Shown: positions 44,850-57,191, numbered from the stretch's first letter. The stretch: 64,000 bases of DNA from Hanleya hanleyi (GCA_036873755.1 JAVTVY010016104.1:1-64000), one strand, 5' to 3'. A program made the numbers and translations. The notes: generated by a model from the letters alone, not told the origin.

Positions 44850-45804
44850 CTGGAGTGAAACCCAAAGAGTGCATTAATATATGAATAATGAAGTAAAAAG
44901 CTGCATGACGAGTTTCCTAATTTGGTTGTAGTAAAGCTCAAATGAAATCTGTCACAACTTGTGGATGCAAATAAATTATGAAGTTCTTATAAAAATCTCA
45001 GTCAAATGGAACCTGTAAATCAAATGCCATCACACAGCATACAAGGAGAAAATGATACAATCACTAGGGCAATCTCTTGTTTATCTACACAACTGGTGGC
45101 AATGGTGGAATTCTAGTTGTCATAGTCGTAGATACCCCTCCCCCTCCCACACACAGAATTAGCTCTATGTCAGTCTTATTGGTAATGGATCATATACAGA
45201 CACATTGTACCACAATTATCGAGGGCCGATATACATCCACATTTCACATCAGGCTCCCTGAGATTATATTCAAAACTATGTAATGAAACAGGTGACCTCA
45301 ATATAATTTCCCAGGACATTTGAATGACTGTAATGCTATTCCGATTTGCTTCTCAAGAATGCCAAGGTGATACATACCCTAGCAAAACCCTAATCAAAAC
45401 TACAAAATTTTGTTGAATTTTGCATTTTGAAAATTAGGCTTTACAGACACTGGTGATCACAATGGATCGTCAGAGAGCCTAATTTGTTTTGCACTTTAAT
45501 CTACCTCCTGTGCCAGACAAACATGGTATGGTAAACCATGCTGCCCTAAGCTGGAGGGCGGTAGTACCAATTATGACGAATACTCCTTTAGTCATAATAG
45601 GGACAGTTCAACCACATCGATAATTTCATCAGCCTGTACATTCTTTTTGCTACCAGATATCCTTTAGCATCAGAGCATGCCATACGGAATTCCAGAAAAT
45701 GAAAAAAGCATTGTCATATTCATGTGAGGACAATCAAGTGTTGTCACCATTAAATTTATATTTGGGAATGAATGCTGTGCTTGATGATTTTCTAGAAAAC
45801 TTAC

Positions 45805-45910
45805 CAGCAATTATAAATTTCCAATCATTTTCAGCAAAAACATCTCTGATGGCTTTTTCCTGAACACATGTGACCACTAGAGTCAATTCGTAAAGCTCCA
45901 TCATCGCCAT
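45805..45910 (-). CDS. C2H2 zinc-finger protein 1, first coding exon
   Basis: Minus-strand exon 45,805-45,989 is bounded by the acceptor TTGTTTTGTAG (45,990-45,991) and the donor GCTG|GTAAGT. The first 79 nt contain stops in the coding frame and are 5' untranslated. The ATG at 45,908-45,910 starts MAMMELYELTLVVTCVQEKA and the exon ends after KFIIA plus one base. That base and the first two of the next exon make GGG, so the frame runs on into the zinc-finger exon, for a predicted total near 560 residues. The 35-residue leader is not a family I recognise; it may be a short helical interaction motif. The first, untranslated exon must lie further right. Confidence 0.7.
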
Positions 45911-45989
45911 CAGCTTGTGCCAAGGGAGATTACTCAGGCAAGACTTCAGAAGTGAAATGGACAGCTCCTCGGGCTAACCTGTTGTTGTC

Positions 45990-46595
45990 CTACAAAACAA
46001 GACAGAGAACAGATAAATTTTCATGAAAAATAATTTGTACTTTTGAATTATTTGGTGCAGATGATCTCAATTTTGGAAATTTTAAGTTGTAATCCAAATT
46101 TCTGTTTTCTAGAGAAAATTAATGCCAATAAAAAGGTACAAATTTTAAGATCCAGTGTTAGATTATGTTCATCTCCAATTTTACTATCTTTCAACTTTCC
46201 AAGTTTTGGAATTTCATTTCAACTATCAAATTTATGAAAAATCTTTTTTATGAAAAAGGCTCATGATATACACTATTTTGGTATCCCGAAGCCCAGCGCA
46301 TGTAGTATAACTTTGGAATTGTTCGTATAACAAACACCCCACATACGGTACCGTAGGCCTACATCGGTCTTTTTTCTGATCATATTGTGTTTTTCTAGGA
46401 AAATCCATTGCAGGCTGATCACTACTTCAATACTTGTCGATCATTACTTGTCTGAGTACAACAACAACGAGTGGATTTCTGTTCATTATAACAACATCCC
46501 AGATGTGCAAACTAAACGTTTCGACAACAGAGATGAATACATATATGCGTTTATACAATCGCCGAAGTGTTCGGAACAGAGATCGTGTATAAACC
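45990..46595. other. upstream intron or flank of zinc-finger gene 1
   Basis: No coding signal or shared repeat is visible. It should hold an intron, since 45,990 is an acceptor on the minus strand. Confidence 0.4.
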
Positions 46596-47093
46596 TAGCT
46601 AAGATTCATAGCGTCTCCCTTCCCTCAACGCTATGCCGACGACAAATTCATTTCCCTGTTGGTAACTCGAACATCTCCATCGCGCACTTATTATTACCTC
46701 TGCGCCCTATTGGACCTTCATTAACTTGAGAAAATGGCCCGCGATGAATAAAAATACCATAATCGATGTTGTATCATCCCCTGTATACACGGGGTCTATT
46801 ATGACGGAAATGCCCATCTTCTTGACCCTCGATTTCAGGTGATTTTGAGGCTCCATAGGGATAATTTTAACGTCTGTAATTAATATATGACCGACGAAGG
46901 GCTATTTAGTTTGCCATTTCTGTATTTTTATTCATGGCGGACCATTTTCCTCAAGTTAATGAAGGTCCAATGGGGCGCACAGGTAATAATAAGTGCGCGA
47001 TGGGAATGTTCGAGTTACCACCAGGGAAATATATTTGTCGTCGGCACAGCGTTGACAGGTTGAGGGAAGGGAGACGCCATGAATCTTAGCTAG
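46596..47093. repeat. inverted repeat, ~165-bp arms
   Basis: The arms 46,596-46,757 and 46,922-47,093 are reverse complements with roughly one difference per ten bases and one small indel, separated by about 164 bp. Landmarks are 'ctagctaagattcatagcgt' and 'gggagacgccatgaatctta'. It lies 0.6-1.1 kb upstream of the first coding exon of zinc-finger gene 1, so one arm may contain its promoter or untranslated exon. Alternatively it is a fold-back transposon; no target duplication was seen. Confidence 0.75.
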
Positions 47094-48244
47094 TGTAAAC
47101 CGGACTTCTTGTTGTTGCTCGTTTGTCGCATTCTCCCATTGTCAAAGTTTGTAACCTCCTAAACTGTCGGTGTAACACACATCTGAAAGTAGGAGGTATA
47201 CAAATTCTGGTGCCATGAGAATGGTTTGTCGATCATACGGTATATGAAAAAATTACACCAACACAAACTCAATGATGATGATGATGATGATTTCTGTAAA
47301 AAGTGCTCTCCTGCGCAGCTGGATGTCCACATCGGTAAATATATCAGACAGTAAAATATTAGAAAACTCTGCCACCTATGTCACTATCACATTGACTAAG
47401 TAAAATCAGAATTGTTGTCAGAAGAACCGGAAATAAAATTAAGAATTTAGCAAATTCGCGCGGCGACACCACATTGATACAAAATCATCACCCGTATCGA
47501 GAGGTGAACTCGGACGAACAGACTTTCGTTGACAATGTGAAAGCGCGATTGCAAAGGTATGGACCAGATCATCGATATAATTATAGCGCTTTTATTCGAC
47601 GTTTTTGTGGTGGTGTTACTTCCACGTTGAAGATTTGAATAATTTCTGCCCAAGTATTTCAAACCGCGAATAAAATAATTATGTCAACCGCACATATCCC
47701 CGATTTTATTGTGTACAAGCCTACAATTTTTTTCTTTTCATCTAGTACTGCCGAGACTCTTTCAAGCTTCAACTAACCCTTCACCCAGACGACGGTTAAT
47801 ATCTGATAGATTGTCTGAGTTAAGAGTAAAGAATGATCGCCTCGAAAATGCGCATTTTCGACCACCACGATGCTGCTTATATGCCCTTGTCTCGGCAAAC
47901 AATTCTTTAAAACTCATTCGGCCGTGCTACTGCCTTAACCTCACATCTATTCATGAATTATTCATTTTCCTACGAAGTAGGCTACCATCTGCAATTTGTC
48001 CGGTGGTCAGTGAGTGAGTGAGTGAGTCCATCCGAAACCTTTCGTCGGCAAAATAAGGAGAACCGTTGACATTAAAACCTTGATTTTTGACATGAACGTG
48101 CATTAGGGCACTGTTACCAGCAAGTTCTGAGCTGACCGAATTCTGATGGAAATTTGATTTATAATTATTTTTTATTTTTTATTGATGGCTCAGCGAGAAC
48201 CCTTGGCTGTATGTTTCACTCTGACTTTTGAAGGTTCCCTTCTC
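47094..48244. other. no recognisable gene
   Basis: It contains a (GAT)n run near 47,275-47,292 and a (GTGA)n run near 48,007-48,027. Frames up to 102 codons (47,709-48,017) lack motifs. Confidence 0.4.
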
Positions 48245-48470
48245 GTAAAATCACCGAAGTTAAGCGACTTTGAGCCCGGTCAAGACTTGGATTGGGTGAC
48301 CTCATGCTGTACTGCTGGACTGATCAGTGCCCATGGTAATAGGAACGGAGGGCGATAATAGTTGCTACGCTAATGACTCACCAGCGGTGACATCTGGGAA
48401 AGTTAATAGTACCCATTATCAATTGGAGACTGCTAAATAAATTCTCTCGCGGTAGCACATAGGGCCCCCA
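48245..48470 (+). repeat. 5S rRNA-derived SINE or pseudogene
   Basis: Positions about 48,250-48,312 follow the 3' half of 5S rRNA: 'ccgaagttaagcgac', 'tgagcccggtcaagacttgg', 'attgggtgacc', ending near 'tgctgta'. The internal promoter C-box region is thus nearly intact. The 5' third of 5S is missing. The sequence continues into 'cagtgcccatggtaatagga', a module also found at 51,284-51,312. A 5S-headed SINE is the best reading, not a functional rRNA. Confidence 0.65.
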
Positions 48471-49495
48471 AGTCATCTCTCGAGTACACACTTAAATCAT
48501 ATCAAACTCTACTTCGTAGGTCCCGTGATGTTAGTCACACTGCCATGTACCTTAATGGTCAACCCAATTTTGACAAGATCGGTTTCATTCTAAGCCTGTT
48601 AGAGCGATTTAATTTTTTGTTTTGCTAATGAGCTGATCACATTTACTGCTTTGAATAGAACAGATGTACATTGCATTGACCTTGCCAAGGTCAGTTCAAG
48701 ACGCAAACAACGCCAGCACACATCATCGTCCAAACGCATACGTAAACACAAAATATAAAACAGAATTGCTACCAATTTTATCTCTTTCAAATACGTTACA
48801 CCGGTTTTAATAAGATTTTTCTTAAGAAGAACAAAGAAGCAATCACCAGGAGAGTGAGAAATAAAACAGCTAATTCACACAAATTCGGTTTGGTCTCGCG
48901 CATAATTCCAGTCTTGCCCCTCCTGTACTCACATGAAACTGACATGTCTGGAGTCTGGGTGTTTTCAGATCAAATATTTAAAAACAGATAATTTCATTGG
49001 CTCGTTTAATTGGAGCGGACAGGGGTGGGAAGGTGTGTGTTTGAGCGATTTACGGACCATCCTGGGCGCAAATGGGCCGTGCTGGGTGTCGTCGTGAAGC
49101 ACTCGACGTGTAGACTACGACTGGTGTGGTTCTAACCAGAAGGGACCTTATGGTGCGTATGTGCAGTCGAGGAGTAGTAGAGAAAGAGAACATTTAAGGA
49201 CCAAAGATTGACGCAACACAACCGAAGTTTCTCAAAGGGCGGTTTCTGATTTGACAAGAGCAAACGAAGATGCATATGATACATGGAAAATAGCATAAGT
49301 TAATTGTAAGCACACCCAAAGGGGCTCCCCAAACTTGAGCATGATGTGATGGAGGTGATAATAAAATGTGCAATATGAAACCGGCTTGTTATTCACTGTT
49401 TTCTCTTCTGATTGAATTATGACGTTTAGACATTATGTTTACGTTGGTATGTGTGTGTAGGGAAACTTATACCCCAGCGTTAGTGCGTCACTGTG
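48471..49495. other. no recognisable gene
   Basis: No coding signal. The stretch 49,230-49,390 ('tgatttgacaagagc', 'ggggctcccc', 'aataaaatgtgcaatatgaaa') resembles 12,665-12,840 ('ctgattggacaagagcag', 'gcggctccccc', 'gagaataaactatatgaaaa') in order and spacing, a possible old shared repeat ending in a poly(A) signal. Confidence 0.4.
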
Positions 49496-49499
49496 TTAA

Positions 49500-50052
49500 C
49501 CCTATCTGGTATGGCCTGGGGGGGGGGGGTCGAAATGCCCCCTCCCCCTTAAATATTCTTCTTACCTCTTGAGCTAGGGGGCTGAAACTTCCACACTATA
49601 CCCTTGGGTCTAGCTCTACCAGAAAGTATATAAAATCCAAGATGGCCGCTTTGATGTCACAGTGACGTCATTCTCAAAAACGGCATTTTTTGGTCGATTT
49701 TTCAGTCAGATTTTCCGAAATTTTTTATTTATGCAATTTCTCCGCAAAAACTGCATGATAAATTAGTAAATATCAATGTGCTGTGAAATAAAATATTTTT
49801 TGCCCGCTTTTCCTCGCGGAAAAGCAGAAATTTTGAAGAAATATGACAAAAACATCACTTTTCTGGTAACCCACGTGGCCGCCATCTTGAACTTTCCCAT
49901 GATCCTTTGCTCGGAAGGTTTCGCAAATAGGCACAAAATGACCCAATATGATAAAATATAAAGTTACAGAGTTTCAGTTCTCAATTTTTTGTCGTTCCGG
50001 AGATAGCGAAGAAAGTTTGGTGCCCCCCCCCCCTCTCCCAGGCCAGGTAGGG
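49500..50052. mobile_element. 553-bp TTAA MITE
   Basis: TTAA lies at 49,496-49,499 and 50,053-50,056. The inverted ends are CCCTATCTGG and CCAGGTAGGG, followed inside by similar GGCCTGGG blocks and G- or C-runs. Inside are a YY1-like GGCCGCCATCTTG (49,877) and TGACGTCA (49,663). There is no transposase, so it is non-autonomous. Confidence 0.75.
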
Positions 50053-50209
50053 TTAAAACGGGCGTTTAGCACGTTTCACTCAGTCATTCATTCAATCACT
50101 TTGTACTCAAGGGGACGTAACCCTGCAAAGATAGCCCATCATAACCTGTCTATTACAACCTATTACGTCACGCTACCCTAAGATCCCCTCTCCAGATCCC
50201 GTGCATACT

Positions 50210-51180
50210 CTATACTAATGATGACGTCATTTCTTTCAGTCTTTCCAGGATCCACCCTCAAGGTCCACAACCCACATACACTTTCCAACTCTGATGACAT
50301 CTTTCTCTACTACTCCTCGAATGCGCACCACAGCGCCACTTTCGGTCAAAACCAACGATATCGTAGTTTAAACCACGAGAGCTCCAAGAGGAGAATCTGC
50401 ACGCTATATTAGATTTAGGATGCGCCCTGAATCGCAAAATTGTCCCACCCCTAAAATGCAAGCTAGCTTTATCTACTTCTCGTCGACCTCGCACCAGTGA
50501 GTGAGTGAGTGAATATGATTTAACGTCGCTTCCAACAATATTTCAGTCAGATCACGACGTTGGGTCCTATTCCTTTTCACACCCGGGAACCACACGGGTG
50601 AGGTCCTATTCCTTTTCACACCCGGGAACCCCACGGGTGCCTCAGTTAGTCGCCTCTTACGACAAGCTGTCTGAGGAGCTGAGGCCTATTCTTACCATGA
50701 CCTGCGCTGTGCACAACGACATCCCAGGTCAATCCCCGGAAGCCCCACGGGGTCGACCTCGCACCATAGTCACTTTCGGTTAAAACCAACCCAACCGTAG
50801 TCAACACTTCGAGAGATTCAAGACGAGATCCTTCACGACACATTCAGACCATGTATGACCGCTAGGTCATCAAATACGCCTGCGTACCCCAAAAATGCCA
50901 TCTACTTCTCGACTGCGCATACGTACCATAATACCACTTCCAGATGAAGTCACACCAAGCTTAAGTCTACGAACCGAGATCTTCGATCTTCTACTTCTCA
51001 ACTGTCACTTCCTGTGAAAACCATCACAAGAATAGACTACACGCCAGGAGCTTCAAGACGACACATCCTGCACGTCATATTACATTTACGTTCTCTCAAA
51101 AATGCTATTTTTTTTCTGTTACTCGACTGCGCATGCGCACAATAGCATTATTTCCAATGCTACTCCAAGCGTAGTTTACA
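50210..51180. repeat. diverged satellite related to the 13-kb array
   Basis: Degenerate units contain 'ctactcctcgaatgcgca', 'ccactttcggtcaaaacc', 'cgagagattcaagacgagat' and 'gactgcgcatgcgcac', matching the block order of the 176-bp satellite. A gastropod-type repeat ('gatttaacgtcgcttcca' after (GTGA)n, near 50,493-50,560) with a duplicated 'ctattccttttcacacccgg' block sits inside it. Confidence 0.6.
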
Positions 51181-51199
51181 CCACGAGAGCGTCAACATG

Positions 51200-51345
51200 A
51201 TATGCAGCAATGGCACATTCAGTCTGGTCGCCCAGTACAGGGCGGTGTGGGGGAACGGGTTGCACGACATACTCTGTATGACCTGTGCCCATTGTAATAC
51301 GATGGAGTGCCCAATCAAACCAAACCAAACCAAACTTGAGGCAAA
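51200..51345 (+). repeat. SINE-like element with (CAAAC)n tail
   Basis: It contains 'tgtgcccattgtaatacga', shared with the 5S-derived repeat at 48.3 kb, followed by 'gtgcccaat' and CAAACCAAACCAAACCAAAC at 51,316-51,335. The shared central module plus a simple tail suggest two SINE families with a common body. Confidence 0.5.
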
Positions 51346-51977
51346 TGTGCCAGTCTGACATAGAGTTAGTGAAGTAAGATTCACGCTGCTTTAAAGAATG
51401 TACTCCGCGCCATGTGGAAATCATTTTTCAAACCACTTTGCTGTTTTCAGTGACGATTATACTGCACCATAACAAAAGAACAAGGACAATGAAAAACTTT
51501 ATTTTTGATTCCAGGTCCGATGCATGGGAAAAATGAAGCAAAACTCACGTGACAACACAGTCTCGTCATCAGTGGAGAATGACTAAATTATCAAAAAAAG
51601 CAAAACGATGAAGATGTTAGGCAGACAACAAACAACTCTATAGTCACAAACGGCGTTCCATAAACAATCGGTGGCTTCAGGACTACCGGTCTGCTACCTC
51701 CTATTTTTTGTTGTTGTTTTTTTTGTTTTTTTTTATTGACTGAATTTCATATACACATATATACATATATACAAGTGATCCTCCGTCGGCACATTTCGAA
51801 TTTTCCTGGTATTTTACGGTACAATGGGTAATTATAATAATTCATACAATATCTGCCAGCTATTAGAAGAGTATATGAAAGAAACCACCTAGAAGAAAAA
51901 GCTTGTAGCCACCAAAATGGTATTTATCCTGTAGAAATAAATGTACTTAACTGTAATGAACATCACTCCAGCAACAC

Positions 51978-53128
51978 TCACGAATTGTCGTTGTCCCCTG
52001 CGGGGAGGACGTCTTTGAATAAAATCCATTTTTCATCAAACTGTGACAACCGTTGTTTTATATTTTCATTATATTTCACCAACGAGTAGTGATTCTTGAA
52101 TATTTCCATGAGTGGTATAAAATTTGGTTTACACTTCCTAAGTTTGCAGCTGTACACGTATTGTTTAGTTAACATCAAAAGGGTATTCAAGGCACATTGT
52201 TTTCTTTTACATCCAAATATAATGGTTTTTGGAGTGATGTTCCCGCTCATGCCCACTTTTTCTCTGAGCCAGTTGTCGAGATCTGACCATATTGCTTTTG
52301 TATAAGAATATACGAACACGTGTTCGATAGTCTCACGTTCTTTCTCACAAATGTTACAAATATCGTTATCTATGATGGCGAGTTTGTGTAGAAAAGAATT
52401 GGTAGGGAGTATCCTATGTAGGATCTTATATTGTAAATCCCTTAGTTTACTATATTGTGTACAGTGAAACACACTCTTGTACACTTCAATAAATTCTAGT
52501 CTTTCATCTCCGAGCAGTAATTTCCATTTGGCGATTGCTTTACTTTCTAAAGTAAATTCTGTATTTAAAACATCATAGAAGTTCCTACACCCCTTCACTT
52601 GCCCCGCCAGTATTTTAATATGTTTGGGAAATGGAGGCATATATCGTAAAGTGCTTGACTGTGCGGAATGCATTGCGTTCTTCCATTGGTCTGGGATATT
52701 TTTTAGGAGTTGTTCATAATGTAAGAAATTTACCTTTATATCGTATTGCTTCTTCAGCTCTCCAAACGCGATAAAGTTACCTTCCATATCGATTATATCT
52801 CTCACATATCTTACCCCTTTATCATGCCAATCCCTAATATAAAAACTGCTTCTTTGGGATTAAACCACAAATTTTCACTAAGTATTTCTTCTATGTGCTC
52901 GATTTTTAATTTCTTTTGGAGGCAGTACCAGGCCTGCAGTGCATCTGTCCAAAATGGATTGGTTATTATATTTTCTTTTATTATTTTTTGTACATACTCT
53001 GCCCCCAAAGTTGGTAACTTTTCAACTATTTCTTTGTTTATTAGCTTTTGCCATTTGTGTGTGCCAAATATGAGGCGCCTGATCCAAGAGATTTTAAGTG
53101 ATTGAATGCAAGGGAGCAAATTTGTCAT
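51978..53128 (-). pseudogene. LINE ORF2, C-terminal part
   Basis: Two frames (52,811-53,128, then 51,978-52,805; the last has 275 residues) correspond to the region after the reverse transcriptase thumb. The second holds a cysteine-containing segment, DNDICNICEKERETIEHVFV, which matches the CxxC...H-type zinc motif near the C-terminus of L1-clade ORF2 proteins. A frameshift near 52,808 separates the two frames. Confidence 0.8.
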
Positions 53129-53194
53129 TCGAAGTCCGCCGTTTTCATAATCCTGAGTTATAATTATTCGCTTTATTTTATCTTTTCCCCCATT

Positions 53195-53795
53195 TCATAA
53201 GAACTTATATAGTACTGTATTTATTTCTTTTATGATTTTAGGAGGGGGGTCTGGCAGGGCTAGAAAGAGGTGTAAGAGCTTTGACAGAGCTAGGGATTTG
53301 ATCACTGTGATCTTCCCAAGAAGAGTTAGATTTCGTAATCTCCATCTATGTAGTTCTCTTTTCAGGTCGTCAATCTTACTAAGGTAGTTGTGTTGCCACA
53401 TATTGTGAAAGTTTACTGTCGAGAAATAAATTCCCAATATATTGAGTTCATTGACCCAGTCTAGTTTCAACTCACGGCATATTTTAATGTCAGATCCGGA
53501 CAGCGTCCCAATCCACACTGCTTTCGTTTTTTCTGTATTTATTTTGAGGCCAGACATCTGGTAAAATAGGTCTATACATTTAAGTGCTTCTTTGAGTGAT
53601 TTTTCCTTACCGTCAAGTATCAGCATACTGGCTTATTTTGAATTCTGCACCGCCAACATTTATACCAGATATACTGTCATTGTTCCTGATCATCGACCCG
53701 AGCACTTCTGCACATAGAAGAAAAAGATAGGGGGATATAGGGTCTCCCTGTCGGCATCCCCGGCCTACATCAAACAAGAGCCGAAGGGGCTTCAA
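53195..53795 (-). pseudogene. LINE ORF2, reverse transcriptase palm/thumb with broken YADD
   Basis: The frame 53,613-53,795 has GRGCRQGDPISPYLFLLCAE (motif B region) and ends ISQYAD followed by a stop. The next frame (53,195-53,626) resumes at MLILDGKEKS and includes MSGLKINTEKTKAVWIG. A microdeletion of about 14 bp between two copies of GCTGAT removes the second catalytic aspartate of YADD and shifts the frame, an evident slippage-type lesion. Confidence 0.85.
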
Positions 53796-53797
53796 TA

Positions 53798-55899
53798 TAC
53801 GCCCGTGTATCTGGAATTACATTGGTCCAAATTTCAAGGTTGTTTGATAGCCTTGATTCCAATTGGTAGCTAGCCTACAATTTTGTGCTTCTGAGAATGT
53901 AACATATATAACATCTTATATTGAATGATAAACTAACGAGCTTAACTCTTGGTAACTAGTTGACCTTGAAGCAAGACCTGAGAGCTCACATATCCCACAC
54001 TGAAATCGACAATAGTCAAACACGAAAATAGTAGTTTTCCTGCAAATGGATTCCTTTCAGACGAGATAATTTTTCCTGAAGGAAGAAGAAACTGATGAAG
54101 TAAACATTTGTTCTAGAGTTAATAAAGAGGTATGAAGTTCATAAAGGACCCCTCTCCCCGTTAAATTACTAAATGTATGGTTTTTATTTCACAACAGTTT
54201 ACCTAAATGTAGCGGTTTCAAATATGGGAGACAACTCCACAGGACGAATGCCATATAATACATGTAGGGTAGAGAACTCTGAATATTCCAACCTAACACA
54301 TATAATGGTCAGCTAAACTTGATTCAGTTTTGAAGGACTGTGACCTTGACCTTGGACAAATTGATCTCAAAATGTATGGCTTCTCTTTGCCATGCGAGCA
54401 AGGTATACTCAAAGTTTGGTACCATTCCATACCTTGGGACTAGAGATATCGCATGGACAACAAACGTTAATGGATGAATGGACAGAACGCAACATCGCAT
54501 TACATGACCTCGTCTTCGACAGGCATATAAAAATGTGATTTCCTGATTTTGGGGTCACAGTTACCTTGACCTTGACCTAAATTTTGGTACACGACACTTC
54601 GTCTTCCGTCAATGTATCAATGGACACAAAAAATCATAATTTTTATGAATTTCATGATTTTGGGGGTCACAGTGACCTTGACGTTCGGCCTTGACCTACA
54701 TTTTGGTATGTGCCACATCATGTCCCCCTAATGAATCTACGGACACAAAACAAAGTAATTTTCACAGATTTCTTGATTCTGGAGTCACAGTGACCGTGAC
54801 CATTGACCTTGACCTGAATTTTGGTACATGACAAACCATCTCCCCGTAATTTCTCAATGGACTCAAAAAATCATGATCTTTAACAATAACGATTTTGGGG
54901 TCAGTGACCTTGACCGTTGACCTACATTTTGGTATGTGACATATCCCCCTAATGTATCTACTGACACAAAAAAAATGTTATTTTTAATAATTTCCTGATT
55001 TTGGGGTCACAGTGACCTTTGACCTTGACCTAATTTTTAGTATGCGACACTTCTGGTGTCACAGTGATCTTGACTATTGACCTGGATCTAAATTTTGGTA
55101 CATGACAAAACCGCAACCTGTAATTTCTCAATGGACTAAAAAAATCATGAACAATTTTATAATTTTGGGGTCACAGTGACCTTGACCTTTGACCTTGACC
55201 TACATTTTGATAAGTGACACATTGTGTCCCCCTAATGTATCTACTCACACAAAAAAATGTTATTTTTTATAATTTCCTGATTTTTGGGTCAGTGACCTTT
55301 GACCTTGACCTATATTTTGGTATGCGACACCTCATTTCCCCCTATTGAATCTACTCACAAAAAATTAGTAATTTTTAATGATTTCCTAATTTCTCCGTCA
55401 CACTGACCTTTGACCTCTGACCTCGACCTACATTTCGTATGCAACACATCGTTCCCCCTAGGGCATCCACTCACCAAAAATTAGAACTGTAGATAGAAAA
55501 CTGTCAATGATCAATGGTTTCCTGATTTTAGGCAACAGTGACCTTTGACCTCTGACCTCGACCTCAATTTTGGTACGCGACACATCGTCTCCACCTAGCG
55601 TATCCACTCACAAAAAATTGCAACTGTGGATAAAAAACGTTCACAGATATAGACCGGACACGAACCCTTCAGTGATTTCCTGTTTTTCAGGCCAGTGACC
55701 TTTGACCTCTGACCTTGACCTTCATTTTGGTACCGACACCTCGTCTCCCCGTAGGATATCCACTCACCAAAAATTAGAGCTGTAGATAGAAAACTGTCCC
55801 AGATATAGACCGGACACAGGGGACGGACGGACACACGGACACACGGACAGACGGACGGAAACCGCCATCACATAATACGTCCGCCTTTTGGCGGGCGTA
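53798..55899. mobile_element. 2.1-kb element of GACCTTGACC repeats, TA target
   Basis: The ends TACGCCCG and CGGGCGTA are inverted and flanked by TA, and the surrounding LINE frame is continuous when it is removed. The interior (54,330-55,790) is a degenerate array of ~120-bp units holding 'cagtgaccttgacc', 'attttggtatgtgacac', 'aatgtatctactcac' and 'aatttcctgattttggggtc'. A GGACGGACGGACACACGG stretch and a CCGCC/GGCGG hairpin (55,880-55,895) lie at the right end. There is no transposase. The TA flank would suit a Tc1/mariner-type element, but the call is tentative. Confidence 0.65.
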
Positions 55900-56013
55900 T
55901 AAAAAGGAGGACATGTTTCCATTTTGCAATATGCACATTTTAGTGTTTGTGAAGAATAATTTAACCCACTTTATTATGTCACTTCCGAAATGGAGAGGAT
56001 TTTAAGACTTTAT

Positions 56014-56984
56014 TTATGAAATACCAGGAAACTGAATCAAAAGCTTTTTCGAAATCAATGGATAATAAAGTCCTGGGATTTCTTTTTCTTTTGCTTCAAA
56101 CATAACATCGTAAAGTATTCGAATATTTTCTCCAATGTATCTACCAGGTATAAAACCCTTTTGATCTTCATGGATCAACTCGTTTAGTTTGGACTTAATT
56201 CTGTTAGCGATACAGGCAGAGCTCAATTTGTATGTGACATTTAATAGTGTAATCGGTCGTCAATTTTTCAGAAGATTTCTCGGTTTATTCGGTTTTGGTA
56301 AGCAGGTGATAACCCCCTGTCTTTGTGTGATTGACAGTTCTCCGTTTTGGAAAGATGAGTTTGCAGATCTTAAAATAAAATATCCCAAGTCTTTCCAAAA
56401 CATCTTGTAAAATTCAGCTGGAAACCGTCTAAGCCAGGGCTCTTTTCATTTTTCATATTTTTCAAAGCTTTACTTATCTCGTCATATGTTAACAAACCCT
56501 CCAGATCGTTTGATTCTGGCTCGGATAATTTATGTAGTTTTAAATTGTCAAGGATTTCCGTGGTGTTTTGTTCAGTTGTAGCCTTTTTTGTATATAATTC
56601 CTGGTAAAAATGTTTCTGTTCTTTCAATATTTCTTTTGTACGATGAATTTCCTTACCGTCTGCTGTTGTTAGTTTCGTTATTAATTTATTCGTGTAATTT
56701 CTCTTTTCTAATCCAAGAAAATATTTTGTTGGCTTTTCACCCTCTTCAATCCAGCGGGACTTTGTTCTCAAAATAATTCCGTCTATCTTGCTTTTTCGAA
56801 TAGCTTCCAATTCATCTTTGGTATGCTGTAATTTATTGATTTGGTCTTCTGGTATTGAAGTGTAATTTTGCTGAATCTGTTCTTCCATAACTTTAATTTT
56901 TTCTTGTAATGCAACCTCCTTCTGATTATCTTGTTTCCTTTTTGTGGAAGAATATTTGATTGTTTCATCTCGTATACTTGTCAA
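56014..56984 (-). pseudogene. LINE ORF2, linker and reverse transcriptase fingers
   Basis: The frame 56,370-56,984 (204 residues) is the linker between endonuclease and reverse transcriptase: a charged helical stretch, then TKYFLGLEKRNYTNKLI and YDEISKALKNMKNEKSPGLD, the typical 'KSPGxDG' motif. After a frameshift, 56,014-56,226 gives ELIHEDQKGFIPGRYIGENI. The motif A region (F-E-K-A-F-D-S) is readable just below in yet another frame. Confidence 0.85.
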
Positions 56985-57191
56985 TAATGTATCTAAGACT
57001 AACCTATCATCTATAGTTAATTGTATTTGCGATTTCGCAATAGTGTCTATCTTATTGCGGTCCAGAGAATATTCTTCAGTAGTTCTACTAATTATACATC
57101 TTACAAGGTTTAGATATTTTACATCTCTAAGTAAGGCACAGTTGAATTTCCAATATCCTCGGCCTCTTTCGGCGTTTGAGAACTTGCCGTT

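Noticed and set aside
44872..44874. ATG as the start of zinc-finger gene 1
   Set aside because: It lies upstream of a good acceptor, and an exon with matching phase exists at 45,805-45,989. The same reasoning applies to the ATG at 62,931-62,933 of gene 2.
44437..44884. Plus-strand frames opposite the zinc-finger genes (also 62,227-62,618)
   Set aside because: They are antisense shadows of the 7-residue repeat coding region.
48250..48312. Functional 5S rRNA gene
   Set aside because: The 5' third is absent, the conserved region carries substitutions, and a SINE-like body follows.
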